The notes below the pieces were generated by a model. The model searched no databases, had not been told where the DNA came from, and worked only from the letters and a program-made list of their open reading frames with translations. DNA of 10,795 nucleotides, taken from positions 1 through 10,795 of the forward strand of contig JAICIT010000041.1 in assembly GCA_025960445.1 (NCBI GenBank), in the 5' to 3' direction. Shown in pieces: positions 1 through 7,601 of the stretch. The translations under genes and the position numbers were made by a program. How positions within the stretch are numbered: position 1 is the first letter of the stretch; every line of letters begins with the position of its first letter. The DNA is from Bradyrhizobium sp. Lineage in GTDB: Bacteria > Pseudomonadota > Alphaproteobacteria > Rhizobiales > Xanthobacteraceae.

Positions 1-824
1 AGAAGATCCCGCAGCGCGCCCCGCCCCTGTTCGCTCTTGAGCTCAACAAAGCTCGTCAGTTTCCCGCGGCCGGTATCAATCGTGAGCCATGGAATTGCCG
101 GCAGTTCGGGACCGGAAACCAACAGCACATCGGCACCGTGGGCGGCGAGCGTTCGGCCCGCAACGGGGCCGGCAATCACCCGCGACAGATCAAGGACGCG
201 AATGCCGGCCAGAGGGCGATCACCACCCGGCCATGGCTTTGGCGCGGCGTCGCCAATTTTTTCGATCGAAATCGTCGGCAATGCGGCGAGCGCCTTTGAC
301 TGCGGCAGCTCTGACCATTGGTCGAAAGAGCGCATCATCGCGACCACACCGCCCGCGGCGTAAGCCGCGGTTTCGAACGCCTCGGCGTCCCATTGCATCA
401 GCGCAGCCTGAACCTGCTCGCGTTCCGGCCCGCAGTTCAGCACCTTGCAAACCGCGGCGCGGTGATGTGGAAAATTTGTGTGCAGCCGCACGAAGCGCTG
501 ATCGCGCGTCGTGTAGATGCCCGCGATGGCGTCCCAGGCTGGCGGAGGCGGCTTGCCGCCCACGCGCAAATAACGCTCGCTTCGGCATTCGACGACCGCA
601 TGACGCATATCGACGATGACGTGCTGCGTTTGGCCACTGCGCAACTGCCAAATCTGCGCCGCCGCCAGCGCCGCGGCGCTGATGCTAGCCTGCGCCGCGG
701 CTGCCAGGCGGAACGAGGACGGCAATTGCGGCTCTTCTCCGGTCAATGTGACCGCCTCGAGCGCAGCAGGATCGCCGCCGACCGAGGTCCATAGACGAGC
801 GAGAATTTCGCGAGGCGATTGCAT
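1..824 (-). CDS. CoA-transferase family III (CaiB/BaiF-like), 3' end outside window
   Basis: An open minus-strand frame gives 274 residues and continues past the left edge, so the C-terminal half is missing. Residues about 206-222 (GIRVLDLSRVIAGPVAG) match the GxRVLDLSRVxAGP opening of family III CoA-transferases, followed by HGADVLLV and a region resembling VELKSEQGRGALRDL. These enzymes move CoA between carboxylic acids in the cytosol. The first 205 residues also look CaiB-like (a region ending in RSGQTQHVIVDMRHA around 62-75), so the protein has a family-like segment ahead of the usual start motif. ATG 824 is preferred because GGGAA lies about 8 bases upstream; an in-frame ATG at 833 is the alternative. 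It lies 126 bases downstream of dnaE2 on the same strand, but nothing links it functionally to DNA repair. Family call is firm; substrate is unknown. Confidence 0.85.
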   Translation of the reverse strand, partial: MQSPREILARLWTSVGGDPAALEAVTLTGEEPQLPSSFRLAAAAQASISAAALAAAQIWQLRSGQTQHVIVDMRHAVVECRSERYLRVGGKPPPPAWDAIAGIYTTRDQRFVRLHTNFPHHRAAVCKVLNCGPEREQVQAALMQWDAEAFETAAYAAGGVVAMMRSFDQWSELPQSKALAALPTISIEKIGDAAPKPWPGGDRPLAGIRVLDLSRVIAGPVAGRTLAAHGADVLLVSGPELPAIPWLTIDTGRGKLTSFVELKSEQGRGALRDL

Positions 825-950
825 GAAGGGCATTCCCAAAAAGCGCGATTCAGTATTCCAGAGAATTGCCGATGAATCGAGATGCCAGTGCTCTGGATAA
901 GATCGTTGAGGAGGCTTTCGCGGACAGGCGATCTGTTTTCGAACGGGCAA

Positions 951-3900
951 TCAGCGAAAATCACGTGAGCGAGGCAATATCCGCACGTCACGTGGATGGC
1001 GCAGATTCCGTCCCGGCTTGTCGGGATGCTGGCGCCGATCGTCATTCAGCGGCTCGATCAACGCCGGCCCCGGCGGCACTGCGTGCTTTCGGCTAAACGC
1101 ATCATCAGCAAGATGAATGAGATCGTTAGATCGGTCGAACAGTCGCTCGGCAACGAGATGCACAACCTTCTCCGGGCTGCTTTGAATACGGCCTTCGACC
1201 AGCACCAGGCGCGCGCCCATCACCTCTTTGCGAAATCGCTCCATGACCTTCGGCCAAACCACGATATTTGCGATGCCGGTCTCGTCCTCGAGCGTCATGA
1301 AGACGACACCCTTGGCGCTGCCCGGACGCTGTCGTACCAGCACCAGGCCGGCGCAACGGACATATTGCTTATCATTCGCATCAGAAACCGCCGCACAGGC
1401 TATGACGCGCTCTTTCGCAAAGGTTGAGCGCAGAAATTCCATGGGATGGCCTTTCAGCGATAACCGGATGGTCTGATAGTCGGCGACCACCTGCTCCGGC
1501 AAAGGCATCAACGGCAACGGCTGCGCATTTTCATCCGGCTGCTCGCGGGCGACGGCAACCTCAAATAGCGGCAACGGCACGTCATCGGGCAACCGCCTCA
1601 CGGCCCATAGCGCGGCGCGGCGATCCAGCCCAATCGAGCGGAAAGCATCGGCATCCGCCAGCAGGATCAGCGCGCGCTTGGGCAGGCCAGTGTCACGGGC
1701 AAAATCTTCCAGTGAGGTGAAGGGACGACGCTGCCGCGCCTTTGTAATGCGCTCGGACCAATCCTCCGCCTTCGGCTTACCGGCTTTTTGCCGCAGAAAC
1801 TCTTCGTCCGGATCGGCCCACTTGAATCCGTCTATCTGACGGAAGCCGAGCCGCACCGCGTGATACCTCCCGCTGTTCTTCTCCAACGTATTCTGCGCAT
1901 AACTGAAGGAGACATCGATCTCACGCACTTCGACCCCGTTCTTGCGGGCATCGCCCACGATCTGAGCGGGTGCGTAAAACCCCATCGGCTGCGAATTCAA
2001 TAGCCCGCAGCAAAATGCATCAGGATGGTAATGCTTCAGCCATGACGAGACATAGACGAGCTGCGCAAAGCTTGCGGCGTGACTTTCGGGAAAACCGTAG
2101 CTTCCGAACCCCTTGATCTGATCAAAGCAGTTCTTTGCGAATTCAGGATGATAGCCGCGCGCGATCATGTTGTTGATCATCTCGGATTCATATTTTCCGA
2201 TCGTGCCTACATTGCGAAACGTGGCCATGGCGCGCCGCAAGCCATTGGCCTGTTCAGGGGTGAACTTCGCGGCCTCGATGGCGATGCGCATCGCCTGTTC
2301 CTGGAACAGCGGCACGCCGAGCGTCTTATGCAGAACCCTGCGCAGTTCATCCTTGTCACCGTGCGCAGGCGATGGTGACGGATAGCTCACCTGCTCCTGA
2401 TTATTTCGCCGGCGCAGATACGGATGCACCATGTCACCCTGGATCGGCCCCGGACGTACAATGGCGACCTCGATCACAAGATCATAAAACACCCGAGGCT
2501 TCAGGCGCGGCAGCATGTTCATCTGGGCGCGGCTCTCGACCTGGAAGACGCCGACGGATTCACCCCGGCAAAGCATGTCATAGACCGGTTTCTCATCTTG
2601 AGGAATCGTCGCCAGCTCGTATCGTTGGCCTTTATGATCCGCGATGAGGTCAAAGCATTTGCGGATGCAGGACAGCATGCCCAATGCCAGCACATCGACC
2701 TTCATCATGTTCAGCGCATCGACATCGTCCTTGTCCCATTCGATGAAGGTGCGGTCCTCCATCGCGGCATTGCCGATCGGAACGTACGTATCGAGTCGGT
2801 CTTGCGTCAGTACATAACCGCCGACATGCTGTGACAGGTGGCGCGGAAACTCGATCAGCTCGGTTGCGAGTTCTACCGCAAGCACGACCATCGGGTTTTG
2901 CGGATCGAACCCCGCCTGCCTGACCTGGGTTTCCTTGAGGTCATCGCCCCAGCTTCCCCAAACCGTATCCGCCAATGCCGCTGTTACATCTTCGGTCAGT
3001 CCGAGCGCCTTGCCAACGTCGCGAATGGCGCTTCGAGGCCTGTAATGAATCACGGTGGCGATAATTGCGGCGCGGTGCCGGCCATATCGCCGATAGACAT
3101 ATTGCATCACCTCCTCGCGCCGCGAATGCTCGAAGTCGACGTCGATGTCGGGTGGCTCGAGTCGTTCCTTCGAAATGAACCGCTCGAACAACAGATCGAC
3201 CTTGGTCGGATTGACCGAGGTGACGTCGAGCACATAGCAAACGGCGGAGTTCGCCGCCGAGCCTCTGCCCTGACAAAGGATCTTATGCGCGCGCGCATAA
3301 CGGACGATATCGTGCACGGTCAGAAAGTAATGGGCGTATTTCAGCTTTCGGATCAGGCGCAGTTCCTTGTGAAGAACTTTTTTGGTCTTGGGTGGAATCC
3401 GGACCGGGAATCTTTTGTGCGCACCCTGCCAGGTCAGATCCTCCAGGTGACGCTGTGCGGTCTTTCCCGGTGGAACCGGTTCGTCGGGATATTGATATTT
3501 GAGTTGATCAAGCGAAAAATGGATGCGGTCGGCAAACCGCATGGTTTCCCCGATCGCCTCCGGAATATCGCGAAACAGTCGCGCCATTTCCTCCGCAGGC
3601 TTGAGATAGCGCTCCGCATTGGCTTCCAGGCGCCTGCCAATCGCGTCGATGGTTGTCTTCTCGCGGATGCAGGTGAGGACATCCTGCAACGGGCGGCGCG
3701 ACGGATGGTGATATAGCACTTCATTGGTCGCCAGCAGTGGCACGCCGGCTTTTGAGGCAAGATGATGAAGTCGCGCCAGACGGCGCCGATCGTCACCCCG
3801 GTACAGCAGGCTCGCCGCAAGCCATACGCCATCTGCGACGCTTGCCTTCAGCCGCCCCAGAATATCCAGCGCCTTCTCCGCTTCGAAACGATGCGGCAAC

Positions 3901-4298
3901 ACCAGGACGAGAAGCTGACCTTCTGTGAATTCCAGGAGATCAGCGAACTTCAAGTGACAATCTCCCTTCTCGGTGTTTTCCCCCCGCTTTCCGCGAGTGA
4001 GTAACTGGCATAACCGGCCGTAAGCCGCGCGATCGCGGGGATAGACCAGAATGTCCGGCGTATCGTCCATAAAAACGAGACGCGCCCCGATCAGAAGTCT
4101 GGGTTTGTATTTGATGGATGGATTCTCGAGTTCCTTGTAAGCCCGCACCACGCCCGCCAGCGTGTTGTGATCGGCAATGCCGATGACGGGAACGCGCAGC
4201 TCGCTCGCCTGATGCACGTAAGCTCGCGGATCTGATCCTCCCCGCAAGAATGAGAAGTTGGTCGTGATCCCGATTTCCGCGTAAGCCCGGATAGTCAT
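951..4298 (-). CDS. dnaE2: Error-prone DNA polymerase DnaE2 (ImuC)
   Basis: This 1115-residue protein is a C-family polymerase III alpha paralogue, the catalytic polymerase of the ImuA-ImuB-DnaE2 translesion mutasome. An N-terminal PHP domain (about 5-200) carries the TTNFSFLRGGSDP opening of the DnaE2 branch instead of the histidine-rich start of replicative DnaE. The palm holds CQGRGSAANSAVCYVLD (342-358), the catalytic PPDIDVDF (382-389, D384 and D386) and a third aspartate in KVDVLALG (D535). ESHAASFAQLVYVSSWLKHY marks the later finger/helix-hairpin part, and a C-terminal OB-type segment contains GVVFMTLEDETGIANIVVWP. The tail HPRDVRILPRSRDFR is typical of DnaE2. Length fits the family. 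ATG 4298 overlaps the imuB stop as ATGA, and only a weak GGA lies upstream, so translational coupling is likely. SOS control would come from the promoter ahead of imuA. Confidence 0.96.
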   Translation of the reverse strand: MTIRAYAEIGITTNFSFLRGGSDPRAYVHQASELRVPVIGIADHNTLAGVVRAYKELENPSIKYKPRLLIGARLVFMDDTPDILVYPRDRAAYGRLCQLLTRGKRGENTEKGDCHLKFADLLEFTEGQLLVLVLPHRFEAEKALDILGRLKASVADGVWLAASLLYRGDDRRRLARLHHLASKAGVPLLATNEVLYHHPSRRPLQDVLTCIREKTTIDAIGRRLEANAERYLKPAEEMARLFRDIPEAIGETMRFADRIHFSLDQLKYQYPDEPVPPGKTAQRHLEDLTWQGAHKRFPVRIPPKTKKVLHKELRLIRKLKYAHYFLTVHDIVRYARAHKILCQGRGSAANSAVCYVLDVTSVNPTKVDLLFERFISKERLEPPDIDVDFEHSRREEVMQYVYRRYGRHRAAIIATVIHYRPRSAIRDVGKALGLTEDVTAALADTVWGSWGDDLKETQVRQAGFDPQNPMVVLAVELATELIEFPRHLSQHVGGYVLTQDRLDTYVPIGNAAMEDRTFIEWDKDDVDALNMMKVDVLALGMLSCIRKCFDLIADHKGQRYELATIPQDEKPVYDMLCRGESVGVFQVESRAQMNMLPRLKPRVFYDLVIEVAIVRPGPIQGDMVHPYLRRRNNQEQVSYPSPSPAHGDKDELRRVLHKTLGVPLFQEQAMRIAIEAAKFTPEQANGLRRAMATFRNVGTIGKYESEMINNMIARGYHPEFAKNCFDQIKGFGSYGFPESHAASFAQLVYVSSWLKHYHPDAFCCGLLNSQPMGFYAPAQIVGDARKNGVEVREIDVSFSYAQNTLEKNSGRYHAVRLGFRQIDGFKWADPDEEFLRQKAGKPKAEDWSERITKARQRRPFTSLEDFARDTGLPKRALILLADADAFRSIGLDRRAALWAVRRLPDDVPLPLFEVAVAREQPDENAQPLPLMPLPEQVVADYQTIRLSLKGHPMEFLRSTFAKERVIACAAVSDANDKQYVRCAGLVLVRQRPGSAKGVVFMTLEDETGIANIVVWPKVMERFRKEVMGARLVLVEGRIQSSPEKVVHLVAERLFDRSNDLIHLADDAFSRKHAVPPGPALIEPLNDDRRQHPDKPGRNLRHPRDVRILPRSRDFR

Positions 4299-5938
4299 GC
4301 GAACAATCCGTGCATGTACCAGTTGGGGTGAACGGCCTTGCCTTCTTCCTGCACGATCTCGCGATCATAAAGTCCATCGCGATAGAGCCAGAACCGCAGG
4401 CCTTCCTCATCCTCGACGCGGAAATAATCGCGGGTCAGCATTTCGCCTTGCCCGCGCCACCACTCCATGGCGACGCGCTCGGGGCCTTCGGCACGGATCA
4501 CCGCATGGGTGGCGCGGCGCCAGACAAACCGCGCGGGGGGCCCGTCCGGCACCTGCGCGATCACCTTGATCTGCTCCGGGCGCTCGAACAGTCGTAAGGG
4601 CCGCAACGGCGGCTCGCCTTCAACCCGGGATAGCCAGACCGCATCAGCCGCAGCGGCAAGATGATACTGCGCCGGCACAGCCATTACGGCGCGCTCGGGA
4701 ATATGAGTATCCTGCGGCAGATGCACGAGCACGCGTTTTCCTCCCAGACGAGCGGCGATGCGATCGACCAATGCTGCGAGCTCGTCATTATCGTGCACGT
4801 TGGCATCGAGATCGCGCTGCTGCTGAACGATGATCTCAGTACGGCTGGCGCACAGGCGGATGAGATCGAATCCGAACCCTGGATCAAGCGGATCGCTCAA
4901 GGCGCCGAGCCGCTCGCGAAACAGCCGATCGATCACCTCGGTTCTGGTGACAGGTTGTCCGGTATCGATCGTGATGGTGCGAACCGCGCCGTCGGTGCGG
5001 AAGAAACGGGCTTCCACCCGCCGCGCGCCTTTGCCCTGCTGCGTCATCGTCGCGACGAGCATCCCGGCAAGCCCGGATAATGTCCTGGAGATTACTTCTT
5101 CAGTCGCCACCGGTTCGGCGAAACGCTTCTCCACGATATAATCGGGCAACGGCTTGCGCGGGCTGATCGGCGCATCACGTTCTCCCAGAGCCTGTTCCAG
5201 CAGTGTTGTAAAACCAGCCCCGAATCTTGCGGTGATTTCATGCCGCGCACGGCCAGCCACATCGCCGATCGTTTTCAACCCGGCGCGGCGCAGGCCTGTG
5301 ATAACAGCAGCATCGGCCCCGAGTGCCGAAACCGGCAGCGGCGTGACCGCATCGGCCTCTTTACCATCGCAGACGATACGGCCATGGACATGATGGTTCA
5401 TGGTCCGCGCGCAGACGGCAGTTCCAGCGATGGCTGCGCTGACCGCAAAGCCTTGCGCAGTCAACACGTCACAAATCAACCGCATCATCGCGGCCTCGCC
5501 GCTGAATAAATGCACACAGCCGGTAATATCGAGAAACAACCCATGCGGAGGATCGAGCGCGACCAAGGGCGTAAAGCGGTCGCACCAATCGGCAAGTGCA
5601 TTCAAAGCGCTGGCGTCGGCGGCTTCATCCGCATCGTACACCTGCAACTGAGGACAGATGGCGCGGGCGTTAGCGAGCGGCAGGCCGATGTGAAGACCAT
5701 GCTGTGCGGCCTTCTGGTCCAGCGCAGAAATTTGCAGTGCATTGTTTTGTTTGGCGACGACAATACAAGGATGATTTTGTTTTGAGCGGTCTTCAGGCGA
5801 ACCGATGCCTGCTTCGTTGTAAAGCGCTTTAGCCGACGCGGCGTTGCCCAGCGCGAGCTGGCGTTTGATGCGGTCGATGGGAAGCCGTGGCAGCCACAGG
5901 CTGAGGATACGCCGCCGGTTTGTTGAAAAGGCACTCAT
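4295..5938 (-). CDS. imuB: ImuB, catalytically inactive Y-family polymerase homologue
   Basis: This 547-residue protein is the bridging subunit of the SOS mutasome. In characterised systems ImuB binds ImuA, DnaE2 and the beta clamp without polymerising DNA itself. The N-terminal ILSLWLPRLPIDRIKRQ (11-27) aligns with the first strand of Y-family palms but lacks the metal-binding aspartate. GLFLDITGCVHLFSGE (133-148) is the ImuB version of the second catalytic region. A helix-hairpin-helix-like stretch lies at about 203-240 and a little-finger-like domain at 265-375. PLRPLRLF (444-451) is a candidate beta-clamp motif. The C-terminus ends FWLYRDGLY...PNWYMHGLFA. ATG 5938 is chosen because GGAA lies 6-7 bases upstream and the family start follows directly; an upstream TTG at 5992 would add 18 unconvincing residues. 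It overlaps imuA by about 110 bp and dnaE2 by ATGA. Confidence 0.94.
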   Translation of the reverse strand: MSAFSTNRRRILSLWLPRLPIDRIKRQLALGNAASAKALYNEAGIGSPEDRSKQNHPCIVVAKQNNALQISALDQKAAQHGLHIGLPLANARAICPQLQVYDADEAADASALNALADWCDRFTPLVALDPPHGLFLDITGCVHLFSGEAAMMRLICDVLTAQGFAVSAAIAGTAVCARTMNHHVHGRIVCDGKEADAVTPLPVSALGADAAVITGLRRAGLKTIGDVAGRARHEITARFGAGFTTLLEQALGERDAPISPRKPLPDYIVEKRFAEPVATEEVISRTLSGLAGMLVATMTQQGKGARRVEARFFRTDGAVRTITIDTGQPVTRTEVIDRLFRERLGALSDPLDPGFGFDLIRLCASRTEIIVQQQRDLDANVHDNDELAALVDRIAARLGGKRVLVHLPQDTHIPERAVMAVPAQYHLAAAADAVWLSRVEGEPPLRPLRLFERPEQIKVIAQVPDGPPARFVWRRATHAVIRAEGPERVAMEWWRGQGEMLTRDYFRVEDEEGLRFWLYRDGLYDREIVQEEGKAVHPNWYMHGLFA

Positions 5939-6680
5939 CACATTTCCATTCCATGATCCACCGACCAACAGGGCCATGACGGTTGCGCACAAGTTCCGCG
6001 TCGAACACCGGTGCGCCCCACGCGCTCCAAGCCGCCGCAGGCATTGAAGCAGCCGCAGGCATAAACGGAGCAGCCGGGGGCGAGTGCGCAGCGCGCACGA
6101 TCCATCTTGTTTCAGCTGTTGACGGCTGTGGTTCGGCGGCCATTCGAAGCAACAGGGCGGTCACGCCCGAAGCCTGGGCTGCGAGGGTCAGCTTGCGGCT
6201 GGCGACCAGATCAAGCTGCCGCGCTTCGCCCCACACCTCCAGCACGACAGCCCCCACGGCATCGCAGGCCAGCGCATCGGCGGCGGTTCGTAACGCACTG
6301 TCCACATCCGACGCGCGCACGCTCACGAAAAGACGCGGATCGAGACCGAGTTCGGCTAGCCCGCTCATCGACAGCGCGCCCGATTCAATTTCAGTAAAAT
6401 CCTGCCGCACCCACACCAGCGGTCGCCGCGCGACCACTCGCGCTGCTAGTCCCGCGATAAAACCGGTTGCGGCGGCACTTTGCCGGCCAGCCTCGGCGAA
6501 CACCTCGTGCAGCGCTCCCAGAGCGAGACCACCGTGCAGGGTCGCGTCCGCCTCGGCATGCCCGAGCGCCGCGCTGCGTGGTGAGCACGAAGCGTGCGCC
6601 TCGACGCGCTCGATGCTGTCGCGCAAGCTCGCAAGCGTGCTCAGGCGTGGGCATGGCCCTGGTGAGTGAAGTGGCGACAA
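5829..6680 (-). CDS. imuA: ImuA, RecA-like SOS mutagenesis protein
   Basis: This 283-residue protein is the first gene of the mutasome operon. ImuA proteins are distant RecA/SulA-like factors that work with ImuB and DnaE2 in damage-induced mutagenesis. Visible family features are LSTLASLRDSIERVEAH near the N-terminus, LGALHEVFAEAG (54-65), ARRPLVWVRQD (84-94), LAELGLDPRLFVSVRA (108-123), DLVASRKLTLAAQASGVTALLLR (157-179) and the closing GRWIMEW (239-245). No intact Walker A (GxxxxGKT) is seen, as is usual in this group. The start is uncertain: TTG 6680 has GGAAAAAGG upstream at a suitable distance, and I see no in-frame ATG nearby. Residues 200-225 form a low-complexity Pro/Ala linker built on an 18-bp repeat. 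The last 36 residues are encoded inside the imuB start region and may be dispensable. Confidence 0.88.
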   Translation of the reverse strand: MSPLHSPGPCPRLSTLASLRDSIERVEAHASCSPRSAALGHAEADATLHGGLALGALHEVFAEAGRQSAAATGFIAGLAARVVARRPLVWVRQDFTEIESGALSMSGLAELGLDPRLFVSVRASDVDSALRTAADALACDAVGAVVLEVWGEARQLDLVASRKLTLAAQASGVTALLLRMAAEPQPSTAETRWIVRAAHSPPAAPFMPAAASMPAAAWSAWGAPVFDAELVRNRHGPVGRWIMEWKCDECLFNKPAAYPQPVAATASHRPHQTPARAGQRRVG

Positions 6681-6747
6681 AACCGTGTGCCTTTTTCCAA
6701 AGGAGCGACTGCGAGTGGCCTCAAGTAAACCCGTTGTCAGCCGATAT

Positions 6748-6762
6748 GTTCATGATATGTTC
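6748..6762 (-). promoter_or_regulatory. LexA operator (alphaproteobacterial SOS box) for imuA-imuB-dnaE2
   Basis: The top strand reads GTTC-ATGATAT-GTTC, exactly the GTTC-N7-GTTC direct-repeat operator recognised by alphaproteobacterial LexA (GAAC-N7-GAAC on the transcribed strand). It lies just downstream of the -10 hexamer of the minus-strand promoter, covering the expected transcription start, which is a standard position for repression. It is about 68 bases upstream of the TTG start of imuA and about 145 bases from the udgX start on the other strand. Binding is inferred from the motif only. Confidence 0.88.
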
Positions 6763-6765
6763 TAA

Positions 6766-6794
6766 TATAAAGCTAACCTGCCCCGCTGAGTCAA
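6766..6794 (-). promoter_or_regulatory. Sigma-70-type promoter of the imuA-imuB-dnaE2 operon
   Basis: On the minus strand a -35 hexamer TTGACT (6794-6789) is followed after 17 bases by a -10 hexamer TTTATA (6771-6766). Both are close to the housekeeping consensus, and the spacing is ideal. The predicted start near 6759 falls within the LexA box, so the promoter should be strong but repressed until the SOS response. Confidence 0.7.
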
Positions 6795-6877
6795 TCGGTT
6801 AGAGGCTTTATGTTTTTGCAAGCAACTGCAAGGAGATCGACGGAACTAAGCATGACATCTCTGAATTGGGCCTGCTC

Positions 6878-6896
6878 GAGGTAGTGAAATTACCTC
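6878..6896 (+). promoter_or_regulatory. Small hairpin directly upstream of the udgX ribosome binding site
   Basis: GAGGTA (6878-6883) and TACCTC (6891-6896) are perfect inverted arms around a 7-base loop. The GGAG ribosome binding site of udgX starts two bases later (6898-6901), 6 bases before ATG 6908. The structure is visible in the sequence; any effect on translation is inference. Confidence 0.35.
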
Positions 6897-6907
6897 CGGA
6901 GCGGGCT

Positions 6908-7525
6908 ATGGCGCCTACCTCACCCAGCCTCAAAATGTTGCGCGAGCAGGCGGCCGGTTGCCGAGCGTGCCCGCTCTGGAAAAACGCGACTCAGACCGTG
7001 TTCGGCGAAGGTCCGCAGCATGCGCAAATCGTATTGGTCGGAGAACAGCCCGGTGACAAGGAAGACCTCGCCGGCAAACCGTTCGTCGGACCGGCAGGCC
7101 TGATGCTTGACCGCGCACTGGCAGAGGCCGGCATCGATCGCAAGAAGGCTTACGTCACCAACGCGGTGAAACATTTCAAATTCGTACCTCGTGGAAAAAT
7201 CCGCCTGCATCAGAAGCCGACGACCCCGGAGATCAAAGCCTGCCGGCAATGGTACGAACGTGAACTCATTTCAATCAAACCGGACCTGGTGGTGGCAATG
7301 GGCGCCACGGCTGCCCAAAGCGTCTTTGGAAAGATGACCCCGATCAACAAGAATCGGGGCCGACTGATTGATCTTGCGGGAGGCATCAAGGCCGTGGTGA
7401 CGGTGCATCCGTCCTATCTGCTGCGGCAGCCAGACGCCGAGGCGAGAGCGCGGGAATACGAGCGATTTGTTGCTGATTTGAGAATTGCAGCCGAGACCCT
7501 GCGGAAATCCGCGCGAGCCGCGTAA
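6908..7525 (+). CDS. udgX: UdgX-type uracil-DNA glycosylase / uracil-DNA-binding protein
   Basis: This 205-residue protein belongs to the UDG superfamily, UdgX branch. UdgX excises uracil from DNA and, in the characterised mycobacterial enzyme, forms a covalent bond with the resulting abasic site through a histidine in its KRRIH loop. Here motif A is GEQPGDKEDLAGKPFVGPAG (45-64), then AYVTNAVKHFKF (81-92), the loop KIRLH (97-101) with H101 as the likely nucleophile, and HPSYLLR (167-173). Three cysteines, C18, C21 and C112, are probable iron-sulfur ligands; H89 sits where related family 4 enzymes have a cysteine. ATG 6908 is preferred because GGAG lies 6 bases upstream; an upstream TTG at 6866 has no comparable site. 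The gene diverges from imuA across an SOS-controlled region. The UdgX assignment over family 4 rests on the loop histidine and KHFKF. Confidence 0.92.
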   Translation: MAPTSPSLKMLREQAAGCRACPLWKNATQTVFGEGPQHAQIVLVGEQPGDKEDLAGKPFVGPAGLMLDRALAEAGIDRKKAYVTNAVKHFKFVPRGKIRLHQKPTTPEIKACRQWYERELISIKPDLVVAMGATAAQSVFGKMTPINKNRGRLIDLAGGIKAVVTVHPSYLLRQPDAEARAREYERFVADLRIAAETLRKSARAA

Positions 7526-7553
7526 GCTGAATACGCTTATCGTCGAAGCCGAC

Positions 7554-7588
7554 ATGCGGCATGACGCCAGGCAAGCGCCATGCCGCGT
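7554..7588. terminator. Hairpin between convergent udgX and ferritin-like gene, possible bidirectional terminator
   Basis: GCGGCATG (7556-7563) is perfectly complementary to CATGCCGC (7579-7586). The flanking A7554/T7588 pair and a G-T pair extend the stem, and three inner pairs follow one mismatch. It lies 28 bases after the udgX stop and 13 bases beyond the stop of the opposite gene, the usual place for a shared terminator. There is no clear T-run on either side, so intrinsic termination is only likely. Confidence 0.5.
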
Positions 7589-7601
7589 CCGGCGATGACG
7601 G

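Noticed and set aside
220..651. Minus-strand 143-codon frame and neighbouring plus-strand frames in the first 1 kb.
   Set aside because: The real CoA-transferase frame runs uninterrupted through this stretch and contains the family motifs.
834..950. The frame between the dnaE2 stop and the CoA-transferase start is fully open, so both genes lie in one frame separated by a single TGA.
   Set aside because: The 39 intervening codons do not resemble either protein, DnaE2 ends with its normal family tail, and a ribosome binding site precedes ATG 824. Readthrough or a broken fusion is not supported.
909..966. Imperfect inverted repeat (CTTTCGC and GCGAAAA arms, with a small ACAG/CTGT stem inside) around the dnaE2 stop.
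   Set aside because: The arms are far apart and the inner stem is four pairs; not convincing as a terminator.
2838..3716. A 292-codon plus-strand open frame opposite dnaE2.
   Set aside because: It lies wholly antisense to conserved DnaE2 palm sequence, has no recognisable domain, and is explained by GC-rich codon bias.
5983..6669. A 228-codon plus-strand frame antisense to imuA.
   Set aside because: It is Ala/Ser/Arg-rich, a typical shadow of a GC-rich gene, and imuA on the other strand is conserved.
6810..6884. A 24-codon plus-strand ORF upstream of udgX.
   Set aside because: It lacks a good ribosome binding site, resembles no known peptide, and ends before the udgX ribosome binding site, so no coupling is evident.
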